From Schizophyllum amplum (taxonomy: Eukaryota; Basidiomycota; Agaricomycetes; Agaricales; Schizophyllaceae), in the NCBI GenBank assembly GCA_007026445.1, contig VDMD01000151.1, positions 1-51,280 of the forward strand: 51,280 bases of DNA, in the 5' to 3' direction. The position numbers were made by a program, and so were the translations under genes. The notes below the pieces were generated by a model. It worked only from the letters and a program-made list of their open reading frames with translations. It was not told the origin of the DNA and did no database searches. Positions 33,102 to 44,065 of the stretch are shown in pieces (the first letter of the stretch is position 1; each line of letters begins with the position of its first letter).

Positions 33102-33880
33102 CCATTTATCCGGTCCAAGCGGAGGGCGTTCCCGGCGAAGTTCCAAGGGCGAAAAAATTGCAAAATGAACGCAAATCTTCAAATATTCGCGCGGGACTTC
33201 TAGCGGACGGCTGCGACGACTTAGAGGACGCGAAAACGGGGGCTTTGAGGGAGTCTGGGGAGCGCGGCGGGCGGCGCGAAGCGCCGCCGCGCACGGCGAA
33301 AAGGTGCGCGACTTGTTCACTTCGGCGTGCGTGATCTGACACATATTCAGGTACTTCCCACATCGTGTTTCCCCGGCCCCGTTCCCCCATTTATCCGGTC
33401 CAAGCGGAGGCCGTTCCCGGGGAGATTCCAGGCGTAAAATAAATGTAAAATGAAGTCATTTTGGCGAATATTCGCGCGGGGGTTGTAGCGGACGGATGCG
33501 ACGGGCTGGGGGAGTCGACGTCGAGGAGTCTGTGGGAGTCTGGGGAGCGCGGCGGGCGGCGCGAAGCGCCGCCGCGCACGGCGAAGAAGGTGCGCGACTT
33601 GTTAATTTTACCTGCTCGAGCTGACAAAGCCTCAGACGTCCGCCCGCCGTCCCTCGCCGCTCCCGCCCGATCCCGTACCCCCATTTATCCGGTCCAAGCG
33701 GAGGCCGTTCCCGGGGAGATTCCAGGCGTAAAATAAATGTAAAATGAAGTCATTTTGGCGAATATCCGCGCGGGGGTTCTAGCGGACGGATGCGACGGGC
33801 TGGAGGTGGCGAGGACCGGCGCATTGAGGGAGTCGGGAGCGCGGCGGGCGGCGCGCAGCGCCGCCGCGCGTATTGGGAGG
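33102..33880 (+). repeat. Three tandem copies of the 288-base unit in plus sense
   Basis: Units start near 33102, 33388 and 33681; the third is truncated. They share CGGTCCAAGCGGAGG, an ATATTCGCGCGGG box, and a perfect palindrome GGCGGCGCGAAGCGCCGCC (in the third unit the loop differs). They match the reverse complement of the units at 28086-28660. The donor GTGAG of the minus-sense units reads GGGAG here, so the splice sites are lost. Confidence 0.75.
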
Positions 33881-34010
33881 ATGGACGCGTATTGGGGAGG
33901 TGTTGTAAGCGTTGAGGATGGTGGGAAGGTGCCGTGCGCGCTGGGAAGGTGCGTAAGGCGCTCATTCAGTGCTCCACGACGCTGACGAATACCTGCAGGC
34001 ATACATGTCG

Positions 34011-34560
34011 TGAAGCAATGTATCGACGTCCGGCGAGCGGCGCTTTCGCGTCTGCCGCTCTCGACATTGTGTCCTCTCCTCCACCCCCCTCGAGCTCGTC
34101 GCATTGAGGAAGCGCGCGATCTCGCCCTCCAAGCGCACGACCTCCCCGTGAACCCACGACCTTCCAACCCCCTCCAACCCGCCCTCCCGCCCGTGCCTCG
34201 GCGTCCGGCGCCCGATCGTTGAGGCAATAGATCGCCGTCCAGCGAGTGGGGTGAGGCACTCGGTACCGCGTCTGACTTCATGAGGTGCTGACAAAGTGTT
34301 GCAGCCTTCGGCGAGGTCGTGAGGCAATGTATCGCCGTCCGACGAGCAAGGTCGGCGAGCGTGCGAGGTACGCGTCCGCGAGCAAGGCGAGACGTCGGTG
34401 TTGGCGGAGCGGGACCCTTAGGCGATGAGGCAATGGATCGCCGTCCGCCGAGCGGGGTTTGCGGGTGAGGCCTTAGGCGATGAGGCAACGTATCGCCGTC
34501 CGGCGAGCGAGGTCCGTAGGCGACAAGGCAACACATCGCCGTCCGGCGAGCAAGGTTTGC
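34011..34560 (+). repeat. Six interspersed copies of a 30-base core
   Basis: The core, GGCAA then ATCGCCGTCCGGCGAGC with changes, recurs near 34013, 34222, 34322, 34430, 34481 and 34527 with uneven spacing. It is followed by a 27-base direct repeat around 34596-34650 with core ACGATTTTC then CAGGGTCTTGCTTACGA. No function evident. Confidence 0.6.
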
Positions 34561-34650
34561 GGCGAACAAGGTACGCGCGCCCGGTCCGTCTTACTCACGA
34601 TTTTCGACAGGGTCTTGCTTACGATTTTCAGCAGGGTCTTGCTTACGACG

Positions 34651-35863
34651 CTCGTTGCAGCGGCGGAGGTGGTGCCGTCGGACTCAAGGTACACGGTATG
34701 TTTCGCCCTCTCGAACTTGATAATTCAGCAACATATTGACATCGATGTGTTTGCGGCGGGTATTCTCCCGAGTGCCTTGCGAGTCTTTCTTTATGTCTCT
34801 CAAGTTGGGTCTCGCAAGTCGTGCATTGTATGCTGCTCATGTCTCTCGAGTCGTCTTAAGAACTATCTCTACTGCTGTACTTAGAGTAGCTTCAATGCAT
34901 AGTTGCCTTGCTTCCTTGTCTCATTTGTTCGCCCTGAGTCAATAATAACTGTTGACTTCAAACATATTTAGTCTGCTGAGTGAATAAGTCTGGGCCTGAT
35001 ACCCTGAATTGATTTCGGCGGTAGTAAACGGATAAACCCCGCGGTTGTGCGGAAGAAATGCTGCGGTTTCAAAAGACGTACCGGATGAATTTCGCGGTCA
35101 GGGAAGGGGTTGGGAACGTCTTCACAGAATGTATGCCCTGTGTTTCCGGGAATAGGAAAGATTTAGGCAGTCAGGGCAGGCAGGGTGGCGAGAGGGAAGT
35201 GCCCGAGAACGGCGAGAGCGATGTTGAGAGGGCAGCGAGCAAGGCGGCGAGGGAGCACGAAGCAGCATTGAGGATGATGAGAGTAAATACAACGACTGTC
35301 CAAAAATGATGTCAATCGCATGCCGCGATGGGTCTATACATTTGCATACATTGGCCGGCGATAAGTGGTCACGAAAACGTGATATCTGGCGAGGGATCTG
35401 GGTTTTCGGGACAGCATAGAGGGAGCAAGCGTTGAGAGTTTACGCTGAAAAGTAGCTAGGATTGAAGGGTGAGGGCGTCGGTGCTTGCCTGTCCAAGTCC
35501 GGTGAGCGTAGGTGCCGCGGTTGGCGAGATATACAGTCGTAAAACGGACTTTTAAAACCACCTCTCTTTCGCCCAATCCGTGCTGTAAGTCGCGCCGATA
35601 ACGCAGGCGGGGGTCACAACGCGTGATCACGCCAGCGATCGCGAGCGCCGATCGCCATCCGAGCCTGCACTCATATAGAGGCAGACGCGTTCACGCACCG
35701 CTGCCTCGACAGCGCGTGTTCGGGCGTCGAACATCTGTGAGTGTAGAGTCCTGCGCACAAACTCAAAGCTGACGCGACCAGACACGTCATCTCAGCGTGA
35801 TCCCCTCGCCCGCATCGACGCGTCCGCGAAGAAGGTCGGGCAGACACCGTCCAACATCAGCGC
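34651..35863. other. Spacer between blocks A and B
   Basis: AT-richer in its first 400 bases. Open frames at 35058-35309 (+) and 35334-35630 (-) match nothing I know. No transposon ends or RNA genes recognised. Confidence 0.4.
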
Positions 35864-36498
35864 ATAGACGTATGCGGATGCAGAAGCCTTTCGTCCCGAA
35901 CGCTTTTTGGGACCCGCGCCGGAATTGGACCCCAAACAGCTCATCTTTGGGTTAGTGTTGTCGCCTCCGCCATGTCCCTCCCATTCTCCTCCACCATGTC
36001 CCCCGCCTCCACCATTTCCCTCTCATCCGCCTCCATTATATCCCCTTCGCTCACCTCACCCTCTATCCAGATTTGGTCGCCGCATATGCCCCGGGCGCCT
36101 GCTAGCGGACGCCTCCGTCTTCATCACCGTCGCGACGTGTCTTGCCGTTCTCGACATCGGGCCGGCCGAGCAGCTCATGCCAGAGTTCAAGACGTACGGC
36201 AGACCCGTCGAGTAAGTTTTTGCTTGGTTTATCTGTGTTATTGGTCTGTTCTTTGCTTTCTCATGAGTGCGCTCGACTATCTTGACGGCGCACAGCTATC
36301 TTGAAGGCGCTCGGCTAACTTGGGCGCACTGGCTTACCTCGAGGGTGCTTGATTACCTTGAGGGAGCACGGCTACCTTGAGGGCACCCAGTGCACATTCA
36401 AGCTGAGCATCCATTTCGCAGTCGTTTACTCCCCTTCACATGCGATATCGTACCGCGGAGCGGCTCATCAGTGATTTTGGAAAGCATATTTACGAGGT
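35864..36498 (+). pseudogene. P450 3' fragment
   Basis: Starting at the codons for TYADA it repeats the last exons of the P450 at 21809-23951: FRPERFLGPAPELDPKQL, a GT donor at 35950, an intron, then FGRRICPGRLLADASVF, and LMPEFKTYGRPVE. The haem loop is intact but everything upstream is missing. It lacks the 24-base minisatellite. The further exon encoding HPFRSRLLPFTCDIVPRS is readable to 36498, where an insertion begins at the codon that is TAA in block A. Confidence 0.85.
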
Positions 36499-37483
36499 TA
36501 ATGAGGACGAGCGCCTCCGTGAGGTCACTGCACGCGCCTGGCTCACACCAAACACACACAAACACACACAATAAACTGGGGTTGACCTCGCCGGGGCGGC
36601 GCGAGTCCGATTTGTATTGCTTGGGGGCAATGTAAATATACTTGTGCTTCTAGTACTCGACTGCTTGGGACCTCGGACACGAATGCCAGGTAGGTTTCTT
36701 GTTCTGTTTCGCTCTTCTCGTGCGATTTCTTACTCACTCGGCACTTTCCGGCTGCGGAACGCCACTCGAGTTGGTTTGTTTGGCCTGCACCGGTAAAACC
36801 GGGTGCTTCCACAGGAGTTTGCCTCTGGTCAGGTGGGTACCTGTAGCTCGGAGGGTCTCCCAGAAGTAGGGATTTCTCTCTCCTTATATACTACTTGCTC
36901 GAGGCATTTCAAATATAAGAGTACGAGTCATTTTGAGAACAATGCCGACGGAAATGCCACGCTTCGCTTTATGGCCAGCCCGGATCGTCACAGATGTGAT
37001 GTCAAGCCAATCAGCCTCGTGCCGTGATCCGAGAACGATCTAGATCGCCCGACCCGAACCGGTGATGTGCGCGCCACAGCGCGCGACTGGCTGTACTGCT
37101 CGTCATAGTAATTCTTCTGCCTGCGCGCAGCGTTTCTGGCTTGGACTACTGATCTATCTCACTGTCCAGACAAGTCTTATCAGCTTCCGAAAGTATAACA
37201 ATGCGTGAGTGGCTTTAACAATCCTCGAAGTGGCTCTTACACCAATCTCGGAGAGGTTTCGACCCGAGAGACTCGCACGATGTGTCCAGTGCTCGGTCGG
37301 AGTGGCTACCGCCTCACAAAGGCCTCGATACTATCCCATGTACTCACTCACTGAGCTCCCGAAGGCTGCAGTACTCGCTTTCAGGTAATACTGATCTTAT
37401 AATATCCTTAGCACTTAATAGTATTGCCAAATTGCGTTAAAACGCTAAATTAAAGGCTAACTACGCGGCAGGCGTATTAAGGT
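36499..37483. mobile_element. 985-base insertion of unknown type
   Basis: Absent from block A, where the flanks join directly at 24211-24220. AGGT occurs on both sides (36495-36498 and 37480-37483), fitting a 4-base target duplication; 5 bases would have one mismatch. The ends are TAAT and ATTA. Inside are a CA-rich stretch near 36547 and a TATATA motif near 36894, but no open frame with a known domain. A solo LTR or a non-autonomous DNA element are both possible. Confidence 0.6.
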
Positions 37484-38853
37484 AAAGACCAATGCTCTAC
37501 TGTCAGCGCGGACGACGGGCAATGGCGAGCTCAGACAGAATTCGACGGAGAGAGAATGTACGAACAGGCGACAGAGAGTACGTACATGCGCTGTAGATTA
37601 TACTCGTGCAAAGAGGAACATGTAAATGCGCAATGCGGTATGCGTGGCTAAATCAATGCCATTGAGCTGGTTGCTGCTGCCACTGCCAGAGTGTGGCTTA
37701 CGCCACACGTGATCTCGAACCTAGCTCACGTGTATGCGCTTTCCCACGCCTCGTCCGCCAGTCGGGAGGTTTTACTTCTCTGCCACTTCACTCGTATCCC
37801 TCAAGATTCTCTAGAATAACTCTTACATATGCCCCCTACCACCAGAAATTACAGCTTCCTCTCTACCTTACTCCTTCTCAAGAAACAAGCTGATGAGTGC
37901 GCTCTTGATGCGATTACCCCTTTCGGACGACAATGAGCCACGCCCGCCCGCGCTGGACCTCGGAATACTGCGGGAACGTCGCGGCGCGCGTCGAGCGAGA
38001 CCGCTGATGAATAAAGCACGGGGACCATTCAAAGTGTGTTCCTTCTCCTTATACGTTCGTTCACGCGCCGCATTTTCCCTCAGGAAATGTGAACTGCACT
38101 CACGAAAGGCGCGAGCGGCGTGACTGGCCACAAAGTCGCGTTCGCGCGACATTTATTTTGAGCGCGTTCATCATGCGCGCTGCTCTATAGTGGGGGGTTC
38201 GGACGATGTTCGACTCACGAGTCCGTGCTTCGACCAGCCTCTTGCAGTTCACTAGATAAGTTCTTGCCAGGGCTTCAGCAAGTCTCCGAGCCACAACTCA
38301 CGAGCTTCGAGCTTTACAGATGCAAACGAGACCACAGTCCAACACTGTTCGAAGTGTACGCATGCGTAGAGGAAGGATATAAGGAGTGAGGGTAGCGACA
38401 AGGTAGCGATTGATCGTGGGGTCCTGGTTTGGCACTACGTACACACAAGGATGTTTGCTCGACGATACGGGCGGAGATGAGGAGCGTGATGTGCGTGCGA
38501 GTAGCCTGGTATAAGAGAGGGGCCCGTACAATCCTGGGCCTCTTTCAGTATGAAGAAGGGCCAGGGGGGAGACGAGAAAACCCACCGTCAGTGATGTTGA
38601 CGCCGCTGAGCATCTCTCACAATGCGCCGCTTATAGCAAAGTGTACACTCCGCCACGCACTACGCCATGCTCGCTGAAGCCGCGCGTCGCGTGCGGCAGC
38701 AGCAAATTGCTCGGCTCCTCTGGCGCATAGCTGGATGCCGACGTGCTCGTCTCGTACTGCTGCTTGTGCTTGAGTGCGAGAACCCGCCGTTCGCGCGTGT
38801 TGCCGTGCTCGAGAAGGTGGCAAGCATGGCGACGCTAGAGAAGAAGAGGCTCG

Positions 38854-39160
38854 TGCTTGGGCCTGGCGAGCGCGCAGAACTCCTCCGCAAGCCCCTCTGC
38901 GTCGTCAAGCTCGTTCGCGGAGCAGTTGTTTGTGAGGCAGTCTGGAAGATTGCTGTTGAAGGATGAGGAGCTGCGCAGAGAGATCAGATTGATGAAGATG
39001 GGGACAACGCGCGGGACGCACCTGGTGCAGAAGCAGTTCACGTCCGCCACGCTCGCGCAGCCCGCGTTACCGATCGAGTCCAACAAGCAATTGTTCACTG
39101 CCGGGGTCAGTCTCGAGCATGGCTTTATTCACAGCTTCACGCACCGCAGTCCGAGTAAGG
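38854..39160 (-). pseudogene. CFEM domain gene, block B, minus arm (best preserved)
   Basis: Exons 39150-39145 (end of an exon), 39097-39022 and 38970 onward encode a complete CFEM domain: YSDCVNNCLLDSIGNAGC, then ASVADVNCFCT, LPDCLTNNC and DDAEGLAEEFCALA. The eight cysteines have the spacing C-x3-C-x9-C-x7-C-x-C-x12-C-x4-C-x15-C, as in the fungal CFEM family. Such proteins are secreted or GPI-anchored, and some bind haem. Upstream the frame meets a stop within about 20 codons and no signal peptide is in phase. Downstream an extra G relative to block A turns the frame to a stop at LLL. So the domain is intact but the gene is probably dead. Confidence 0.7.
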
Positions 39161-39414
39161 GGTCAGCGTTGGGAAAGACGAAGATGGCGGGGAGCGTCGA
39201 GCCCGCGATCAATGACTCCGAGCCTGGGGCTGAGCCCGTCGCCGACCGTGTTGCTGACGCCGACGACTCTCCCGACGAGCTGCTCAGCGCCCATTTGTTT
39301 GCGACGAGGGGAGGGAGACGGAGAGCGGATAGAGCTGCATCGCTGGACGTCGTCGGTGAGAACAAGATCTCTGGGGGCTGCCATCGCCGTTGAGGCGGCG
39401 ATGGAACCAAACAC

Positions 39415-39454
39415 GCGCCAACTGTCTTCTGGCGGCCCGAAAGACAGTTGGCGC
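39415..39454. other. Perfect inverted repeat (14-base stem), block B copy
   Basis: GCGCCAACTGTCTT at 39415-39428 and its exact inverse at 39441-39454 enclose a 12-base loop. It lies between the two facing CFEM arms. Confidence 0.9.
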
Positions 39455-39976
39455 ATACCGCCGTCAGCGTCAGCAACGCGGTCGGCGACGGGCACATGCG
39501 AGCTCGACGCTCTCCGCCCGGAGACTGACCGAATTGCCTGCTGGACTCGATGGCAACGGCGCAGGTGCGTCCCGACCGGCGCGCCCTTCATGTCAAGTTA
39601 CTCATCGCTTAACGGCGACTCGACGCTCCGGCGGACGAACTCGACGACGCTCCGGCGGACAAGCTCGACAACGCACGAGCCTCACCCTCTCCAGCGTCCC
39701 CATGTCCGCCACCGCCACCGTCACCGTCTCGCGCCCTCCCCCGTCCTCTCCCTCATCGCACCCTCGTGCCTTTGCTCGCCCCCACCGCCACCGCCTCCAG
39801 CCGGCAACACGCTCCAGCGGCGGGTCTTCGCGCTTAGCCACAAGCAGAAGGCGTGGACGCTGCGCTTGGCCGCCGAGGCCGCCGTCAGCGTGCTCAGCGT
39901 CGACAGCATCATCATGAGCAAGCCCGCAGGAGGGCCCAAGGTGCCGCAGCAGTCTGGCAACTGGGACGAGGAGTAG
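39455..39976 (+). pseudogene. Degenerate CFEM gene, block B, plus arm
   Basis: The plus strand keeps NCLLDSM next to a GT donor at 39554, a degenerate ADELDDA segment, a Pro/Ser-rich linker, and a closing AAEAAVSVLSVDSI then MSKPAGGPKVPQQSGNWDEE ending at a stop at 39976. Most CFEM cysteines are gone. It mirrors the minus arm about a point near 39.3 kb. Confidence 0.6.
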
Positions 39977-40704
39977 ACGCGGACGATGTATTACATGTAT
40001 CCATAGTTTAGCGCGCGAAATATCTGTTGCTTAACGAAATGCAAGGCGACGTGAGGGAGCGAGTCGAGTGAAGCAGTGGCGAGTTAGGATTATATGGGGG
40101 GATAGGTGCTGTAGAGTACGGAGTGGTGAAGGAAATGCCGCGAGCCGCGCGGGGGGGAGATAACAGCCCTACGAGCGAGCAAGACGCCCGAGTTCGCAAA
40201 AGCGCGAGGGCGAACAAGCTACTGACAAGACGTCAGCAATCAAGGACGAGAGAGCGCTATAACATAGGCAAAGGCGGGTGGCGAGGGAATGGACGCAGAG
40301 AGACCCACTGAGAGCACGACTCAATGAACGCGCGACTCACACGCACTCGCCTTAGCTCACTTGTATATACAAGACTCAAGTTAACCTGTACACTCATTGA
40401 CGTGGCACAAAGTATCATTGAAACCAATTTCTACTGTCTATGTACAAAGTACACACTACTCTAGATATGTATATACAGCGTTCTCGCGGGAAACGAGGCC
40501 CCTCCTCGCTCCCTCCTCCTCCCTCCCGAGTTATTCTCCACGAAGCGCAACATGAGGCAGACGTCGCGCGCGCAGCGTCGAACTCGCGAGTGGGAGACGG
40601 CGGGCTTGCGCTCGGCTTCTTGATGTGTGCGCGAGAGTCGGCGCGTCCTCCGTTATCTCCTCGTAGTCCCAACGTGCTCGTTAACCACCACTCCCTCACC
40701 AAAC

Positions 40705-41130
40705 GCGTCGGGGGGAGGGAGGAGGGGGAGGGGGGAGCGAGGGGGGAGGGGCAGAATGAGGAAGGGTAGGTAAGGGGTGATCGATTATGGTCAGGTAGGG
40801 GCGAGGGTGAGGGGGGAGCGAGAGGGGGGGAGTGAGGAGGGGGAGGTAAGGGAGAGGTGGAGGGGGAGCGAGGAGGGGTAGGTGAAGGGAGGAGGGAGGG
40901 GGAAGGGAGGAGGGAGGGGGAAGGGAGGAGGGAGGGGGAAGGGAGGAGGGAGGGGGAAGGGAGGAGGCGAGGGAGTCAGTGAAGGGGGCGATGGAGAACG
41001 ACGGGGGGGGAGGGAGAAGGGCGGAGGGAGGGAGGGGGAGCGACAGGCTTAGGGAGGAGCGAGAGGGGGGAGAAGGGGAGAGGGAAGGGTAAGGGGGGGT
41101 GAGGCGAGAGGGGGGAGGCGAGAGGGGGGC
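40705..41130 (+). repeat. G-rich polypurine tract, block B
   Basis: About 425 bases, almost only G and A. It includes a local array of a 19-base unit, GGAAGGGAGGAGGGAGGGG, in four or five copies at about 40887-40970 that blocks A and C lack. Confidence 0.85.
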
Positions 41131-41499
41131 GAGAGAGGAAGAGGTACTCATTATCCAGAACGATATCGGCGTCTGCAATAACATCAGCATGGGTACGACA
41201 TAAATAGCAAGCAAGGGACCTACGTGGACGTCTGATGGCGGGCGGACAACGAAAGCGGCGGCACGAAGTCAACGCGCCACGTGAAAGGTCGCGGCGGCAC
41301 TGTGCGCCACCGCGGCGTGAGAGCACGCAGCCCGTAAGCCCACCTCAGAAGCCTGGGAGGTCGTCAGGATCTCCCCCTCCAAGACAATAAATATTAAACG
41401 ACAAGCGGGGTGGGTTAAAGTGGGGAGGACATGCGGTCCGGGGGCGTCAGGACATATGCGAAGTGGTGCATCTTCCTTACAGCACACGCAACTCACCTT

Positions 41500-42074
41500 A
41501 TAGGAACGCGACCCCCCAAATCAAATCTAAAGGTCGAGTCAGTTCAGGTAGAGTACTAGCAACAAATAACGTACCACCCGTAACATGCGCAGCGGCGCTA
41601 CGCGCCGCCGCCGCAGTAGACCCCCTCCCTCCTCCTTGTCGCACCCGGCAGCAGACACAGAGGTCCCCGAGAATTCCCGCGCGGATATTATGAGAATTGA
41701 GTTCATTTTGCATCAATTTCGACGCTCGGACACTCACCAGAATCGCCTCCGCTTAGACCAGCGGATTGGATCATAGGGGAGTGGGGGACGGCGGAGAGGA
41801 CCCCCGAAAACAAGTCTGAAAGCCACGTTAGTCCAGGTACAGACCTGCAATAGACAGCGTACCACCTGTGAAATACGCAGCGGCGCTACGCGCCGCCGCC
41901 GCGGGAGACCCCCTCCGTCCTCGTTATCCCCCTCGGCACCACTCGCAGAGGTCCCCGAGAATTCCTGCGCGGATATTCTGAGCATTGAGTTCAGTTTGCA
42001 TTAATATCGACGTTGGGAATCTCACCCAAATCACCTCCGCTTGGACCGCCAGGTGGGGTTATATGGATGAGGGA
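41500..42074 (-). repeat. Two tandem 288-base exon-like units, block B
   Basis: Nearly identical to 28086-28660, with a handful of base changes. The same acceptor loss (AG to GG) is present in one unit, so it predates the duplication or was copied by conversion. Confidence 0.8.
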
Positions 42075-42277
42075 GATGGCGGGGAGAGGGGCGGGAAGGC
42101 CTCGCGTGGCGTCGGTGACAAGGGCGGGCGACCTCAGCGGGGTGGGCGACTTCGGCGGGACCAGCGTCGACCTCGAGCATCGAGCGCTGACGACGTCGAG
42201 GACCGACAAGGTCGATGATGCGGTCTGGTAGTGTGGTCAATAACAGAACACGCGTCACGTAGCTACGCCGTACTCAC

Positions 42278-42820
42278 CCGATCGTTGCGTCCGCCCGCCG
42301 CGCTCAAGTTCAACCTGAGGAAGTCACGTCCCTCTCACGTGATCTGATGTCGAATTGGCCGGGCGTGTCGCTGCGAAATCGCAAGGTCAGCGTTGCAGCC
42401 AGTGTTTAGTCAAAGCTTCGCTCACCGAGGAACGTGGTCGGGCGTGTGGCCAGATGCCCAAGGCCGCAACGCGTCGCGCCAACTCGAGCGACGAGCTCGC
42501 CATTGACTCCAAACACATGGGCTGGGAGTATCTTGACGGAGTATTCGTTTTTGGTGGCTTGGGCAATGCACGTGTGCCGACAACCTGTACCAGCGAGTCA
42601 GATAAGCATTAACGTACGGCGGTACGCTACGCACCTCGACGGCCGTCGCCGATGTCAACAAGTCCCCGTTACCGTCTTGAAAAAAGCTCGTCGCCGACGG
42701 CCACAGCGAAGGTACGTCTGTGAGCTTGGTCAGCGTGTGTACGAGGAGGACATCGCCTGGACGAAGACCACGGCGTCGGCGTCGTCGGGGTAGAAACGAG
42801 AGCAACGTACCTTGAGAAGG
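42278..42820 (-). other. Minus-strand splice ladder, block B
   Basis: The GT-AG boundaries of block A are kept: an intron start after the exon ending near 42812, an exon ending in the codons for TAVE, exon 42584-42426 (159 bases, against 218 in block A), and the next acceptor near 42367. The 59-base difference is not a multiple of three, so splice sites persist while the frame does not. Confidence 0.5.
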
Positions 42821-43895
42821 ACGCGCGTCACCACGAAGAGGCCCGGCGTCGGTCTGCGACGCGTCGAGGTCGCGCCTACGAGGTCGTCGACATTCCCGCC
42901 GGCGCGGGACGTCGAGCGCGTCGGGCAGATGCCGTCAAGAGCACATCGGCGAGAGACGCCGTCAAGGACGCGTCGGTGAGGGACGCCGTCAACGGCACGA
43001 CAAAGCGTCGAGGACGCGTCACGTCGTTAGTCGTACCCGCCGCGAACAGCGCCGAGCTCGTCGAGAGCTTCCTCCCGGCGCCATCGTCGAGGACGCGGGT
43101 TGACGGGGGCGGCGGTCGTCTACATTGCCGAGGTCGACGTGCTGAGCGTGGCGCATCCGAAACGTCGAGGTAGGCGTCCAACACGTTGAGGCCGGCGTCC
43201 AACACGTCGGGGTCGGCGTCGGAGCCTCGACCTCGACGCTCGTCGTAGAGAGAATGAAGGCGGCGTGGTGGCGGTCAGGGACAAGCTACAGTGATCGGTC
43301 AGTTTTCGATTTACAAGTCAATATAAAACACTTACCGAAACGGGCCGCGTGCGGCAATCTCGGGGGTGCCTTTCGCGGATGACTGTGGAAAGGCGATCTC
43401 GGGTGACTGGCAGCAGGGTGATCTCGGGTGACCTGGAAGTAAGGCGGATCAGTAAAGGACCTGAACAAAGTGATCAGACAGACTTACCGGTCGAGGAGAA
43501 ACGTGCCGCGTTGACGAACTGCGTGTTGGGAGTGACAGGGGAGAGGAGCTGGTTGTTTGCAAAGTTGATGTGCGAGGTAAAGGTGAATCTGAAAAGAATA
43601 ATGAAGTCTAGAACGAGTTGGTCAGAAGACTACGAAAGCGAGAGGGAAATGCAGAAACGTACCAAAATGAACTCATCGTGAGCGAGCGTCGGGGCAAGAA
43701 CCAAAACGAGGAGCTGAAGGGGGGATTGATCAGTAGACATAGTAATAGAGGAAGGTAATAAAGCGGTGGGAGGATGAAGAAACCTGACAATCCACTCGCC
43801 TTATATACCCCTCGACACGGCTACCCTCCCGCTCGCGCCGCGTCCCTGCCTCAAGAATCCGTCGCCCACGCATCAAGGCGGCATCATGCGCATGG

Positions 43896-44065
43896 GAATA
43901 GGGCGTAGGACGCACCTGGCGCAGAAGCAGTTCACACCACCACGCTCGCGCAGCCCGCGTTACCGATCGAGTCCAGCAGACAATTGTTCACTGTTCAAGT
44001 CAGTTCCAAAACACGGCTTGATTCATAACTTCACGCACCGCAGTCCGGGGTAATAGGCCAGTGTC
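43896..44065 (-). pseudogene. CFEM minus arm, block C, cut by the block junction
   Basis: Only the exon encoding CLLDSIGNAGC and the NCFC position, and the exon before it, remain. The second half of the domain lies beyond the B/C junction and is missing. The CxC motif is kept here, unlike in block A. Confidence 0.65.

Larger units (their letters stand above)
23516..33880 (+). repeat. Segmental duplication block A
   Basis: From the tenth exon of the P450 onward this DNA recurs in block B (35864-43890), and from 25740 to at least 33045 it recurs in block C (43891-51280). It holds the P450 3' end, head-to-head CFEM copies, a G-rich tract, the splice-site ladder, two minus-sense 288-base units and three plus-sense ones. 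Long parts (24218-25330, 26670-27340, 30400-32680) show no gene I can support. No transposon protein is visible. Confidence 0.8.
35864..43890 (+). repeat. Segmental duplication block B
   Basis: It repeats block A from 23516 to about 30452, with the 985-base insertion. Identity is a mosaic: near 99% at 40985-42343 and again around 43490-43680, but clearly lower at 40000-40700 and 42344-43300. It ends at a direct junction with block C. Confidence 0.8.

Noticed and set aside
36547..36572. CA-rich stretch and a GGGGGCAA motif followed by TGTAAATA as a possible LTR polypurine tract
   Set aside because: No matching second LTR, primer-binding site or reverse transcriptase is present, so the class of the insertion is left open.
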